Notes under the pieces: model-generated
What the model was told of the DNA's origin: nothing
The model's input: the letters and a program-made list of their open reading frames with translations, nothing else
Databases searched by the model: none
NCBI GenBank assembly: GCA_050183765.1
Contig: JBFXAZ010000015.1
Span: 3,106-67,105, forward strand
Source: JAFAZJ01 sp050183765
GTDB lineage: Bacteria > Pseudomonadota > Alphaproteobacteria > Reyranellales > Reyranellaceae
DNA: 64,000 nucleotides
Direction of reading: 5' to 3'
Shown here: positions 15,943-25,594 of the stretch, piece by piece
Position numbering within the stretch: the stretch's first letter is position 1
Layout: each line of letters starts with the position of its first letter
Program-made: the position numbers and the translations under genes

Positions 15943-18093
15943 ATGACGCTGTTGGCCGGCTTCAAGGTGGTGCAGATCGGCGGCGGCCCGGCCTCCGCCG
16001 TCTGTGGCCGCGTGCTGGCCGATGTCGGGGCGCAGGTGACCCGCATCGAACCGGATGCCGGCGCGATGCTGATGGCGCACCTGAATTGCGGCAAGGCCAT
16101 TACCGAGGATGAGGCCGCACGGCGCGAAGCCCTGGCGAACGCCGATCTCATCGTGCGCGAAGAGCCGGGCTCCCACGGGCCGACACAGCTTCGGCAGATC
16201 AACGCACCAGCGCCGATCGTCACCATCTCCCCCTACGGTGAAACCGGCCCCCAATCGAACGACCCCGCCACCGACCTCACCCTCTTCTTCGCCAGCGGCA
16301 TCGCGCGCCTGCTGACCGGGCAGATCGGCGATCTGTCGGAGGCACCGATCCGGCCGGTGGGGGAGCAGTCGGCGTTCATCGCCGGGTTGGCGGCGGCCTG
16401 TGCCGGCATGCATGCGGTGCTGGCCAACCAGCGCGGCGCGACCATCGACGTGTCGATCCAGGAGGCGCTGGCGACGCTGGCCATGACCGAGCTGGCGCGA
16501 GCCGGGTTGGGGCGCAAGAGCTGGGAGCGCAAGCGCACGGGCGACGGCAATGGCGCCACGGTGACGATCCTGCCGGCGCGCGACGGGCACGTCGCGATCT
16601 CGCCGCGCGAGGAGAAGCAGTGGGCGGCGTGGCTCGAGGCGATGGGCTCGCCGCCCTGGGGCGTCGACCCGCGCTTCGCCCGCAAGCCCGATCGGGTGAA
16701 GAACTGGGACGCGCTGCATGCGCTGATGTCGCAATGGAGCCGGCAGCACGACAAGCAATGGATCGCCGACACGGCGCAGCGCGCGCACGTGCCGAGCCTG
16801 CCGTTGCGCGACATCGCCGAGCATCTCGAGTCGCCGCAGCTGCGCCATCGTGGCTACTGGCAGCGCCGCGAGCTGGGCGGTCGGTCGGTGCAGGTGCCGG
16901 ACACGCCGTTCGGGCTGAGCGTGACGCCGGCGAGCGGCGCACCGCGCGCGCCCGAAGGGCCGATGCCGCTGTCCGGCGTGCGCGTGCTGGATTTCAGCTG
17001 GGTGATCGCGGGGCCGACGACGACGCGCTACCTCGCGGCGATGGGCGCGGAGGTGATCAAGGTCGAGGCGCCGGGCAGCGGCGATCCGGGGCGCGGCTCG
17101 GAGCTGCACACGGTGCTGGGGCAGGCGAAGCAGGCCATCGTGCTCGACCTGAAGACGCAAGAGGGCGTCGAGATCGCCCGCGCGCTGGCGGCGAAGTCCG
17201 ACATCCTGATCGAGAACTACGCCACGGGCGTGATGGACCGGCTCGGCCTGGGCGCCGAGGCGCTCAAGGCGGTCAATCCCGATCTCATCTACATCTCCGC
17301 CTCGGGCATGGGGCGCACGGGGCCGCAGAGCCACGCGGTCGCCTACGGCACCCTGCTGCAGAGCTACGCCGGTTTCGCCGGGCTGAACCGCCATCCCGGC
17401 GTAGCGCCGCGCATCGGCTTCGCCTGGCTCGATCCGATGTGCGCGCTGATGCTGGGGTTCGTCAGCGCCGCCGCGCTGTGGCACCGCCGGCACAAGGGCG
17501 GCGTGGCGCGCGTCGATTTCTCGATGATCGAGGCGATGCTGTGGACGCTCGCCGAGCCGCTGCTCGCGGCGCAGACGGATGGGCCGCCGCAGCCGGTGGG
17601 CAATGCCTCGACGGTGCACGCGCCGCATGGGGCGTGGCGCTGCGCGGGCGAGGACGACTGGATCAGCGTCGTGGCGCGCACGGATGCGCAGTGGCAGGCG
17701 TTGTGCGGGATCGTGCCGGGGTTGTCGGGCATGGCGGGCCTCGATCTCGCCGCGCGCTTCGCCGCCGCGCCCGCCATCGATGCCGCCCTGACCGCATGGG
17801 CCGCCGACCAGTCGGCACCCGTCGCCGCCCGAACCCTGCTCGACGCCGGCATCCCCGCCGCCGCGCTGGCCCGCTCCGAGGACCTGCTGAACAGCCCGCA
17901 CCTCGCCGCGCGCGGCTTCTGGGAGCGCCATGGCGAGCACATGCTGCCCGGCCTGCCCTGGCGCGCCAGCTTCGGCCGCGCTACCGGCCCGGCGCCGGCG
18001 CTGGGCGAGCACACGGACGCGGTGCTACGCAGCGTCCTCGGCCTGACACAAGAGCGCATCGCCGAGCTTCGCGCGAACGGCGTGCTGGGCTAA
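15943..18093 (+). CDS. Tandem-domain CoA-transferase (CaiB/BaiF family)
   Basis: A 716-residue class III CoA-transferase built from two CaiB-like halves. The C-terminal half (about 345-716) is complete: SGVRVLDFSWVIAGPTTTRY, then MGAEVIKVEAPGSGDPGR, then NYATGVMDRLGLG and SGMGRTGPQ. The N-terminal half (1-340) starts LLAGFKVVQIGGGPASAVCG but is compressed in the first 90 residues and lacks the long segment between the Rossmann start and SPYGETGPQ, so it may be structural rather than catalytic. The enzyme should move CoA between carboxylic acids. It lies 21 bp after the binding-protein gene and is probably in the same operon. Confidence 0.85.
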   Translation: MTLLAGFKVVQIGGGPASAVCGRVLADVGAQVTRIEPDAGAMLMAHLNCGKAITEDEAARREALANADLIVREEPGSHGPTQLRQINAPAPIVTISPYGETGPQSNDPATDLTLFFASGIARLLTGQIGDLSEAPIRPVGEQSAFIAGLAAACAGMHAVLANQRGATIDVSIQEALATLAMTELARAGLGRKSWERKRTGDGNGATVTILPARDGHVAISPREEKQWAAWLEAMGSPPWGVDPRFARKPDRVKNWDALHALMSQWSRQHDKQWIADTAQRAHVPSLPLRDIAEHLESPQLRHRGYWQRRELGGRSVQVPDTPFGLSVTPASGAPRAPEGPMPLSGVRVLDFSWVIAGPTTTRYLAAMGAEVIKVEAPGSGDPGRGSELHTVLGQAKQAIVLDLKTQEGVEIARALAAKSDILIENYATGVMDRLGLGAEALKAVNPDLIYISASGMGRTGPQSHAVAYGTLLQSYAGFAGLNRHPGVAPRIGFAWLDPMCALMLGFVSAAALWHRRHKGGVARVDFSMIEAMLWTLAEPLLAAQTDGPPQPVGNASTVHAPHGAWRCAGEDDWISVVARTDAQWQALCGIVPGLSGMAGLDLAARFAAAPAIDAALTAWAADQSAPVAARTLLDAGIPAAALARSEDLLNSPHLAARGFWERHGEHMLPGLPWRASFGRATGPAPALGEHTDAVLRSVLGLTQERIAELRANGVLG

Positions 18094-18098
18094 CTCGC

Positions 18099-18203
18099 GT
18101 TCGTCCTGAGCGCTGCGATGGACGTTGGGGTGGTGCTAACAGCCAAAACGTCTCTGTGTGACCGCGCTACCGCGTGGTCCTTCGCTGCGATCAGGACGAC
18201 GGG
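18099..18203. repeat. Degenerate palindromic repeat (family A)
   Basis: The outer arms TCGTCCTGAGCGCTGCGATG (18101-18120) and TCCTTCGCTGCGATCAGGAC (about 18178-18197) are imperfect complements and match the better copies at 24205-24307 and 27219-27320. It lies between the CoA-transferase stop and the stop of the convergent enoyl-CoA hydratase, where it may act as a transcription terminator for both. Confidence 0.6.
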
Positions 18204-18206
18204 TTA

Positions 18207-19124
<918 letters not shown>

Positions 19125-19231
19125 GGCTTTCTCCTCCCGCAACGCAGGAGCGGAGTGTGGCCGATCCACAATGCCGGGCAAAGCAGAAGGGCGGCCGCTG
19201 CCGCCCTTCCGTCATTCCCCTCCGACGATGG

Positions 19232-19453
19232 TCAGTGCATCGTCGCCGCGTCGGCCCTGGTCGACAGGCGCACCTTGTTGCCCTCGACGGAGGCCACCTT
19301 CGAGCCGGCGACGTAGCGGTGCTCGCCCTGCGCGCCGCCGTCCTGCTTCGTCAGCTTGATGCGATCGCCTTCGATCTTGTCGACCGTGCCGACATGGGCG
19401 CCATCCGAGCCGATGACTTCCATGTGCTCCTTGATCTGGCTGAGACTGGCCAT
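19232..19453 (-). CDS. DUF2171 domain protein
   Basis: A 73-residue soluble protein. The segment IKEHMEVIGSDGAHVGTVDKI followed by GDRIKLTKQDGG and the HRYVAGSKVASVEGNKVRLS end is typical of DUF2171/PRC-barrel-like small proteins that are common in Alphaproteobacteria and often stress-induced. AGGAGG lies five bases before ATG at 19453. It stands alone, with its own likely promoter. The molecular role is unknown. Confidence 0.8.
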   Translation of the reverse strand: MASLSQIKEHMEVIGSDGAHVGTVDKIEGDRIKLTKQDGGAQGEHRYVAGSKVASVEGNKVRLSTRADAATMH

Positions 19454-19579
19454 GCATTCCTCCTGGGTACTCTGAAGCGCGGCCTTCGCCGCGTCCGTCC
19501 AACGTCCCCCTGAGCAACGACGTTGCCCGGCACGGGTGCGACCTAAGTGGTGCCCGGAATGGGGCACTCCGCGACGGGT

Positions 19580-20569
19580 TCAGGCCTTCCACACGGCGAA
19601 GGCGGCGCCGACACCGGTCCCGGCCGGGGTGCGCCGCAGCGGCTCGTAGGCGGCGTAGCGCAGCATCAGGCGTGAGACGGCGCCGGCGGTCACGACCCAG
19701 TTGAGAATCTCAGAGGAGCCCTGCAGCAGGGCATGCCGCGGGATAGACCCGAGGGCGCCGCCATCGGGTAGCCCGAGATTGTCGATCACCATGCGGTCGA
19801 GCTCTTCCTCGACGACGAAATGGCTCAGCCCGCCGGAGGCCAGGATCGCCACGTTCAACTCGTCCGGCACCGCTTCGATGGCCGTGCGCAGTGCCCGTCC
19901 GATCTCCAGGCAGCGGGCGGCGCTGGGGACATTGGGCGGGAAGTAGGTGTTGAGCATGACCGGCACGACCGGAATCGAGCGTCCGCCGAACAGGCGCTTG
20001 ATGGGAAAGCCGAAGGCGTGGCCGAAGCCGAACTTCTCGGGCTCGGGCACGTCGGTGGCGATCGTCACGTCGATCGACTGGTCGATCAGGCTCTCGACGA
20101 TCCGGCGCGCGAAATCGGCCGATGCCGGGAAGCGGTGGACCTTGTCCATCGCATAGGCCTCGGCCACCGGCCTGCGCCAGGCGGGCAGCGCGCCGCCATA
20201 GGCATGGGTCGCGATCTCCTCGCCGCAGAAGACGGCGAAGGCCGGAATATTGCCCGGGCTGTAGAGTTCCGCCTGGTCGTCGCCGACGATCACCACGATG
20301 TCCGGCCTGGCCCGTGCGATCTCGGCCGCGAGGTGATCGAGGTGCTTGCGGCAGCGATCCGCCAGGGTCGCGAAGACTCCTGGTGTCGCGACGTCGGCGT
20401 ACGGCTCGCCGCGCAGCGCCACGAGCTCGCCGTAGGAAACCGAGCGGCCGTCGGCCAGCGTCAGACTGGGATTGTCGTAGTCCGCCTTGGCGCGGTTGTG
20501 CCATGCCGACGGGTCCAACGACAGAAGCGGCGTATGCGACGTCCCGATCCCCAGTACGATCCGCGCCAT
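19580..20569 (-). CDS. LigB-type extradiol dioxygenase
   Basis: A 329-residue class III extradiol ring-cleavage dioxygenase (LigB/MhpB fold). The likely iron ligands are in GIGTSHTPLL (His near residue 12), with the VIVGDDQAELYS and ASGGLSHFVVEEEL segments as in protocatechuate 4,5-dioxygenase and 2,3-dihydroxyphenylpropionate dioxygenase relatives. It should open a catechol-type ring. The start is ATG at 20569 (MARIVLGIGTSH) preceded by AAGGGG. No other aromatic-pathway gene is adjacent apart from the CoA-ester genes about 1.5-4 kb away. Confidence 0.8.
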   Translation of the reverse strand: MARIVLGIGTSHTPLLSLDPSAWHNRAKADYDNPSLTLADGRSVSYGELVALRGEPYADVATPGVFATLADRCRKHLDHLAAEIARARPDIVVIVGDDQAELYSPGNIPAFAVFCGEEIATHAYGGALPAWRRPVAEAYAMDKVHRFPASADFARRIVESLIDQSIDVTIATDVPEPEKFGFGHAFGFPIKRLFGGRSIPVVPVMLNTYFPPNVPSAARCLEIGRALRTAIEAVPDELNVAILASGGLSHFVVEEELDRMVIDNLGLPDGGALGSIPRHALLQGSSEILNWVVTAGAVSRLMLRYAAYEPLRRTPAGTGVGAAFAVWKA

Positions 20570-20616
20570 CACCCCTTCCCTCTGAAGCAATCGACGGACT
20601 GACCTGCACCAGCGCG

Positions 20617-22140
20617 ATGACAAGCTGCGCTATCGTACATCATGACGTCGACATCGAGCGCCGCTTCGTGACCGTCGAGCAGCCGATCGGGCCCGCGCTG
20701 CCCGCCGAGGCCGACGACGCGACCAAGCGGCTGCTGCCATGGCTGGTCGCCGTGGCGTTCTTCATGCAGTCGCTCGACACGACGATCCTCAACACCGCCG
20801 TGCCGGCGATCGCCCACTCGATGGAGGTCGCGCCGCTCGCCGTGAAGTCGGTGCTGGCGAGCTATACGCTGAGCTTGGCCGTGTTCATTCCGGTGAGCGG
20901 CTGGATGGCCGACCGGTTCGGCACAAGGCGCATCTTCTCCTCGGCGATCGGGCTGTTCACCCTGGGCTCGGTGCTGTGCGGCTTCGCCACCAGCATCGAC
21001 ATGCTGGTGGCCTGCCGCGTGCTGCAGGGCATGGGCGGCGCCATGATGATGCCGGTGGGCCGCATGACCCTGGCGCGCACCTACGGCAAGGCCGACCTGT
21101 TGCGCGTCATGAGCTTCGTCGCCATCCCGGGCCAGATCGGGCCCATGGTCGGCCCGGTCGCCGGCGGCCTGATCGTCACCTACATCAACTGGCGCGGCCT
21201 GTTCTTCGTCAATCTGCCGGTCGGGCTGCTCGGCATCTATTTCGTCTATCGCCGCCTGCCCGACTATCGCGAACCGAAGAGCCATCCGCTCGACATGCTG
21301 GGCATGGTGCTGTTCAGCGGCGGCATCGCGCTTCTGTCCTACGTCCTGCAGGTGTTCGGCGAGCATCGCCTGAGCGTCGCCGAAATGGTCGGCCTGCTGG
21401 CGCTCGCCTTCCTGCTGCTCGCCGGGTACGGCCTGCGCGCCGCCGTGGCGGCGTTTCCCCTGCTCAACCTCGGCCTGTTCAGGCTCCGCACTTTCCGCGC
21501 CGCGGTGGTCGGCGGCTTCGTCGCCCGCCTCGGCCTGGGCGGCATCCCGTTCCTGTTTCCCCTGCTCTATCAGATCGGGCTGGGTTTCTCGCCGATCCAG
21601 TCGGGCCTGCTGGTGCTGCCGCAGGCGATCGCCTCGATGGGCATCAAGTCCTTCATGCCCTCGATCCTCGCGCGGCTGGGCTACCGCACCATGCTCGTGG
21701 GCAACACCATCCTGGTCGGCCTGCTGATCATGTCGTTCGCCACCATCGGCATCGGCACGCCGGTGTGGCTCATCGTCGTGCAGGCGCTCGTGCTGGGCTT
21801 CTTCCGCTCGATGCAATTCACCTGCATGAACACGCTCGTATACGCCGACGTGCTCGGCGCGCAGATCGGCGGCGCCAGCACGATCGCGGCCACCGGCCAG
21901 CAGCTGTCGGTCAGCTTCGGCGTCGCGAGCGCCGCCGTGGTCGCCGCCCTGTTCGTCCCGCCCGCGCTGCATCTGCAGCCCGAGGCGATCATCCACGGCA
22001 CAGGACAGGCGTTCCTGATGCTGGGGGCGCTCACCGTCCTGTCGTCCGCGGTCTTCGCGGGGCTGCGGCCCGAGGACGGCGAGGCGATGAGCCGCCATGG
22101 CAAGGCGGCGCGGCGACGCGACCAGGATGGTGGCCCCTAG
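20617..22140 (+). CDS. MFS drug transporter, DHA2 (EmrB/QacA) family
   Basis: A 507-residue permease with 14 predicted membrane segments. It has the DHA2 motif-1 SLDTTILNTAVPAIAHSM, the motif A-like GWMADRFGTRRIF in the loop after helix 2, and the QGMGGAMMMPVGRM stretch of motif B. It should export small toxic compounds by proton antiport. ATG at 20617 gives a long polar N-terminus; GTG at 20668 (MTVEQPIGPAL) is an equally good start. It is divergent from the dioxygenase gene with a 47-bp gap, so the two promoters must overlap. Confidence 0.85.
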   Translation: MTSCAIVHHDVDIERRFVTVEQPIGPALPAEADDATKRLLPWLVAVAFFMQSLDTTILNTAVPAIAHSMEVAPLAVKSVLASYTLSLAVFIPVSGWMADRFGTRRIFSSAIGLFTLGSVLCGFATSIDMLVACRVLQGMGGAMMMPVGRMTLARTYGKADLLRVMSFVAIPGQIGPMVGPVAGGLIVTYINWRGLFFVNLPVGLLGIYFVYRRLPDYREPKSHPLDMLGMVLFSGGIALLSYVLQVFGEHRLSVAEMVGLLALAFLLLAGYGLRAAVAAFPLLNLGLFRLRTFRAAVVGGFVARLGLGGIPFLFPLLYQIGLGFSPIQSGLLVLPQAIASMGIKSFMPSILARLGYRTMLVGNTILVGLLIMSFATIGIGTPVWLIVVQALVLGFFRSMQFTCMNTLVYADVLGAQIGGASTIAATGQQLSVSFGVASAAVVAALFVPPALHLQPEAIIHGTGQAFLMLGALTVLSSAVFAGLRPEDGEAMSRHGKAARRRDQDGGP

Positions 22141-22165
22141 GGGGCGGTGTCTTGTCTCCAGGAAG

Positions 22166-22255
<90 letters not shown>

Positions 22256-22407
22256 GCGGACCCTGGCAGGCAGGGTGCGCCGTGGGTCGCCCGGCGCGGG
22301 CGCCTGTATAACGACGGGTCGGCAGCCGGGCAAGCGATTGTCATCCGACCATCACGCCGCGATTAAGCCTTTGATTTTGCTGGAATCGGCAAACCCGATG
22401 GTTCGCG

Positions 22408-22435
22408 TTGACTCGGCCTCGCGCGTCAGTATATT
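22408..22435 (+). promoter_or_regulatory. Promoter of rplU-rpmA
   Basis: TTGACT (22408-22413), a 16-bp spacer and TATATT (22430-22435) make a near-consensus sigma-70 promoter 67 bp before the rplU start. Confidence 0.75.
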
Positions 22436-22501
22436 GCGCCGCCTTGACGAGGGCGGGCCGGCGGCCCGTCCTCCACGTTTTTTCGGGCCCAGGGTGTTTC
22501 G

Positions 22502-22813
22502 ATGTATGCGGTGATTCGCACCGGCGGCAAGCAGTACCGCGTCGCCGCCAACGAGGTCGTCACGGTCGACAGCATGGCCGGCGAGATTGGTGCTTCGGTC
22601 GAGCTGACCGACGTTCTCGCGGTCGACGCCGGCGCGGGCCTGAAGATCGGCGCGCCGACGGTCGAGGGCGCCAAGGTCACGGCCTCGATCGTCGGCCACA
22701 AGCGCAACGATACCGTGCTGGTGTTCAAGAAGCGCCGGCGCAAGAACTCGCGGCGCAAGAACGGTCATCGCCAGGAGATGACCCAGATCAAGATCGAGAG
22801 CATCGTCGCCTAG
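22502..22813 (+). CDS. rplU: 50S ribosomal protein L21
   Basis: A 103-residue protein with the universal start MYAVIRTGGKQYRVA, the central VGHKRNDTVLVFKKRRRKN and the C-terminal QIKIESI. L21 binds 23S rRNA in the large subunit next to L20. It is the first gene of the conserved rplU-rpmA-obgE set and has a strong promoter just upstream. Confidence 0.98.
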   Translation: MYAVIRTGGKQYRVAANEVVTVDSMAGEIGASVELTDVLAVDAGAGLKIGAPTVEGAKVTASIVGHKRNDTVLVFKKRRRKNSRRKNGHRQEMTQIKIESIVA

Positions 22814-22845
22814 GCCTCGGCCAGGGCGCGGCAAGGAGCAGAGGT

Positions 22846-23115
22846 ATGGCTCACCATAAGGCAGGCGGTTCATCCCGCAACGGACGCGACAGCGAGAGCA
22901 AGCGGCTGGGCGTCAAGCGCTTCGGCGGCCAGGCCGTGCTGTCGGGCAACGTGCTGGTGCGCCAGCGCGGCACCAAGATGGCCGCGGGCACCAATGTCGG
23001 CGTCGGCCGCGACCACACGCTGTTCGCCACCGCCGACGGCACGGTGAAGTTCACCACCCGCAAGGGCGGCAAGGTCTTCGTCAGCATCGAGCCGGTGCCG
23101 GTGGCCGCCGAATAG
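22846..23115 (+). CDS. rpmA: 50S ribosomal protein L27
   Basis: An 89-residue protein starting MAHHKAGGSSRNGRDSESKR, the conserved L27 N-terminus that reaches the peptidyl-transferase centre. There is no cleavable N-terminal extension of the Firmicutes type. The start ATG at 22846 has AAGGAG at 22833-22838. It lies 32 bp after rplU and is followed by a terminator hairpin. Confidence 0.98.
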   Translation: MAHHKAGGSSRNGRDSESKRLGVKRFGGQAVLSGNVLVRQRGTKMAAGTNVGVGRDHTLFATADGTVKFTTRKGGKVFVSIEPVPVAAE

Positions 23116-23143
23116 GCGTTCCCCGATCCAGTGCGCATGCGGA

Positions 23144-23175
23144 GGGGAACGGCGACGTTCCCCTTCTTTCGTTTC
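23144..23175 (+). terminator. Terminator after rpmA
   Basis: A 7-bp stem GGGGAAC/GTTCCCC (23144-23150, 23157-23163) with a 6-base loop and the T-rich tail TTCTTTCGTTT. It should separate the ribosomal-protein transcript from obgE, which begins 26 bp after the stem. Confidence 0.75.
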
Positions 23176-23188
23176 AGGACCCTTCCCG

Positions 23189-24196
23189 ATGAAATTCCTC
23201 GACGAAGCCAAGGTCTTCATCCGCTCCGGCGCCGGCGGGCCCGGCTGCGTCGGCTTCCGGCGCGAGAAGTTCATCGAGTTCGGCGGGCCGGACGGCGGCG
23301 ACGGTGGGCGCGGCGGCGACATCGTCGCGGAGTGCGTCGACGGGTTGAACACGCTGATCGACTACCGCTACGCCCAGCATTTCAAGGCCGAGCGCGGCCA
23401 GCACGGCATGGGCCAGAACCGCACCGGCGCCAACGCGCCCGACCTCGTGCTGCGCCTGCCGCGCGGCACCCAGGTGCTGAGCGAGGACAAGGAGACCGTG
23501 CTGGCCGACCTGACCGAGATCGGCCAGCGCGTCGTGCTGCTCGAGGGCGGCGCCGGCGGCGCCGGCAACACGCGCTACAAATCCTCGATCAACCGCGCGC
23601 CGACCCGCGCCGGCCCCGGCGGCGAGTCGCAGGAGATGTGGATCTGGCTGCGGCTGAAGCTGATCGCCGATGCCGGCCTGATCGGCCTGCCCAATGCCGG
23701 CAAGAGCACCTTCCTCGCCGCCGTGACCCGCGCCAAGCCCAAGATCGCCGACTACCCGTTCACCACGCTGCACCCGAACCTCGGCGTCGTGCGCAGCGAC
23801 GACGCGGAGTTCGTGCTCGCCGACATCCCGGGCCTGATCGAGGGCGCCAGCGAGGGCGCCGGCCTGGGCACGCGCTTCCTCGGCCATGTCGAACGCTGCG
23901 CGGCGCTCCTGCACCTGGTCGACGGCACCCAGGACGACGTCGCCGCCGCCTACCGCACCGTGCGCGCCGAGCTGCGCGCCTATGGCGGCAACCTCGCGCG
24001 CAAGAAGGAGATCGTCGCGCTCAACAAGATCGACGCGCTCTCGCCCGAGGAGATCGAGACCAAGCGCGCCGCACTGGCCCGTGTCTCGCGCAAGAACGTG
24101 CTGACGATCTCCGGCGCCACCGGCATGGGCATCCCCGACGTGCTGCGTACCCTGCGCAAGCTCGCCGAAGGGCAGCGCCGCAAGGCGGCGGCATGA
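23189..24196 (+). CDS. obgE: Obg family GTPase
   Basis: A 335-residue GTPase acting in 50S assembly and stress control. The glycine-rich Obg fold occupies residues 1-158 (KVFIRSGAGGPGCVGFRREK, then GGDGGRGGDI), and the G domain has GLPNAGKST, the DIPGLIEGAS G3 segment and LNKIDAL. It lacks the C-terminal OCT extension, which is normal for Alphaproteobacteria of this length. Its position between rpmA and proB is the conserved alphaproteobacterial order. Confidence 0.97.
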   Translation: MKFLDEAKVFIRSGAGGPGCVGFRREKFIEFGGPDGGDGGRGGDIVAECVDGLNTLIDYRYAQHFKAERGQHGMGQNRTGANAPDLVLRLPRGTQVLSEDKETVLADLTEIGQRVVLLEGGAGGAGNTRYKSSINRAPTRAGPGGESQEMWIWLRLKLIADAGLIGLPNAGKSTFLAAVTRAKPKIADYPFTTLHPNLGVVRSDDAEFVLADIPGLIEGASEGAGLGTRFLGHVERCAALLHLVDGTQDDVAAAYRTVRAELRAYGGNLARKKEIVALNKIDALSPEEIETKRAALARVSRKNVLTISGATGMGIPDVLRTLRKLAEGQRRKAAA

Positions 24197-24204
24197 GCGC
24201 TGTT

Positions 24205-24307
24205 CGTCGTCCTGAGCGCGGCGAAGGACCTCGCGGTATTGCGGCCATACATCAGTGCGGTGAACGATCGCACCACCGCGAGGTCCTTCGCTGCGCTCAG
24301 GACGACG
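24205..24307. repeat. Palindromic intergenic repeat (family A)
   Basis: Arms of 33 bases (24205-24237 and 24275-24307) are complementary with a single mismatch and enclose 37 bases. The arm core is GTCCTGAGCGCGGCGAAGGA. It fills the space between obgE and proB and is closely related to the copy at 27219-27320. Confidence 0.85.
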
Positions 24308-24317
24308 GGAGTGCCAT

Positions 24318-25451
24318 ATGACCGCCCGCGCCGGCGACAAGCGGCTGGCCGGTGCGAAGCGCGTCGTGCTGAAAATCGGCTCGTCGTTGATCGTCGACGA
24401 ATCCAGCGGCGTGGTGCGCCGCGAGTGGCTGGATGCATTGGCGGACGACATCGCGAGGCTGCGCGAAGCCGGCGCCGAGATCGTCGTCGTCTCCTCCGGC
24501 GCGATCCGGCTCGGCCGGGCACGACTCGGCCTGGCGCGCGGCGCGCTCAGGCTGGAGCAGAAGCAGGCCGCCGCCGCGGTGGGGCAGATCGGCCTGGCGC
24601 AGGCCTGGCAGCAGACTCTGGCGCGTCACGACATCGTCGCCGGTCAATTGCTGCTGACGCTGGAGGACAGCGAGGCGCGCGAGCGCTACCTCAACGCGCG
24701 CCACACCACGACCGTGCTGCTCGAGCAGCGCGCGGTCCCGGTGATCAACGAGAACGACACCGTGGCCACCGCCGAGATCCGCTTCGGCGACAACGACCGG
24801 CTCGCCGCGCGCGTCGCCGAGATGACCAGCGCAGACACGCTGGTGCTGTTCTCCGACATCGACGGCCTCTACAGCGCCGATCCACGCCGCGATCCCGAGG
24901 CCGCGTTCATCGCCGAGGTGCGCCGCATCACGCCGGAGATCGAGGCGATGGCCGGCGTGGCGCAGAACGAGCTCAGCAACGGCGGCATGGTGACCAAGCT
25001 GATGGCCGCGCGCATCGCCATGGCCGCGGGCTGCCGCATGGCGATCGTCGATGGCGGCAGGCTGAACCCGCTCGCCGCCCTGCTCGACGGCAGCGCGCGC
25101 TGCACCTGGTTCCTGCCCGCCGCCACGCCGCAGACCGCGCGCAAGCGCTGGATCGGCGGCACGCTGAAGCCGGCCGGCACGCTCACCGTCGACGACGGCG
25201 CGGCCAGGGCGCTGAACGCCGGCAAGAGCCTGCTGCCGGCCGGCGTGGTGTCGGTCGACGGCGATTTCGCCGCCGGCGCGCCGGTGCTGGTGCGCGACCG
25301 CGCCGGCCGCACGCTGGCACGCGGGCTGGTCGCCTATGCCGCCGAGGACGCCCGCCGCATCGCCGGCCACAAGAGCGCCGAGATCGAGAAGGCGCTGGGC
25401 TGGCGCGGCGCCGACGAGCTGATCCATCGCGACGACCTGGCGATGGAATAA
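24318..25451 (+). CDS. proB: Glutamate 5-kinase
   Basis: A 377-residue enzyme that phosphorylates glutamate in the first step of proline synthesis. The amino-acid-kinase domain (1-260) has VLKIGSSLIVDE, VVSSGAIRLGRARL, INENDTVATAEIRFGDNDRL and FSDIDGLYSADPR. A C-terminal PUA domain (about 280-375) is present. Its usual partner proA, next door in many relatives, is here 7.8 kb downstream, behind a peptide transport operon and three other genes. Confidence 0.97.
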   Translation: MTARAGDKRLAGAKRVVLKIGSSLIVDESSGVVRREWLDALADDIARLREAGAEIVVVSSGAIRLGRARLGLARGALRLEQKQAAAAVGQIGLAQAWQQTLARHDIVAGQLLLTLEDSEARERYLNARHTTTVLLEQRAVPVINENDTVATAEIRFGDNDRLAARVAEMTSADTLVLFSDIDGLYSADPRRDPEAAFIAEVRRITPEIEAMAGVAQNELSNGGMVTKLMAARIAMAAGCRMAIVDGGRLNPLAALLDGSARCTWFLPAATPQTARKRWIGGTLKPAGTLTVDDGAARALNAGKSLLPAGVVSVDGDFAAGAPVLVRDRAGRTLARGLVAYAAEDARRIAGHKSAEIEKALGWRGADELIHRDDLAME

Positions 25452-25594
25452 GGTTCCACTTCCCCGAACCTCTGGCGCGCCGCTTGCGAGTCTGGCGTGC
25501 GGCGCCGTCCATGGACAGCGCCCCCGAAGGCTCGCCATACTGCGCCGCTTGCGGTCGGCGCGAGGGTGCGTCGCCTGCGGTGGGGGAGCTTTTC

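Noticed and set aside
14662..18012. A 1116-residue minus-strand frame opposite the binding-protein and CoA-transferase genes
   Set aside because: Its composition (Arg, Gly, His, Asp) is that of an antisense shadow and it spans two well-supported genes.
24239..25594. Long N-terminal extension of the peptide-binding protein frame through proB
   Set aside because: proB is the clear gene there; the signal peptide and ribosome site put the true start at 25595.
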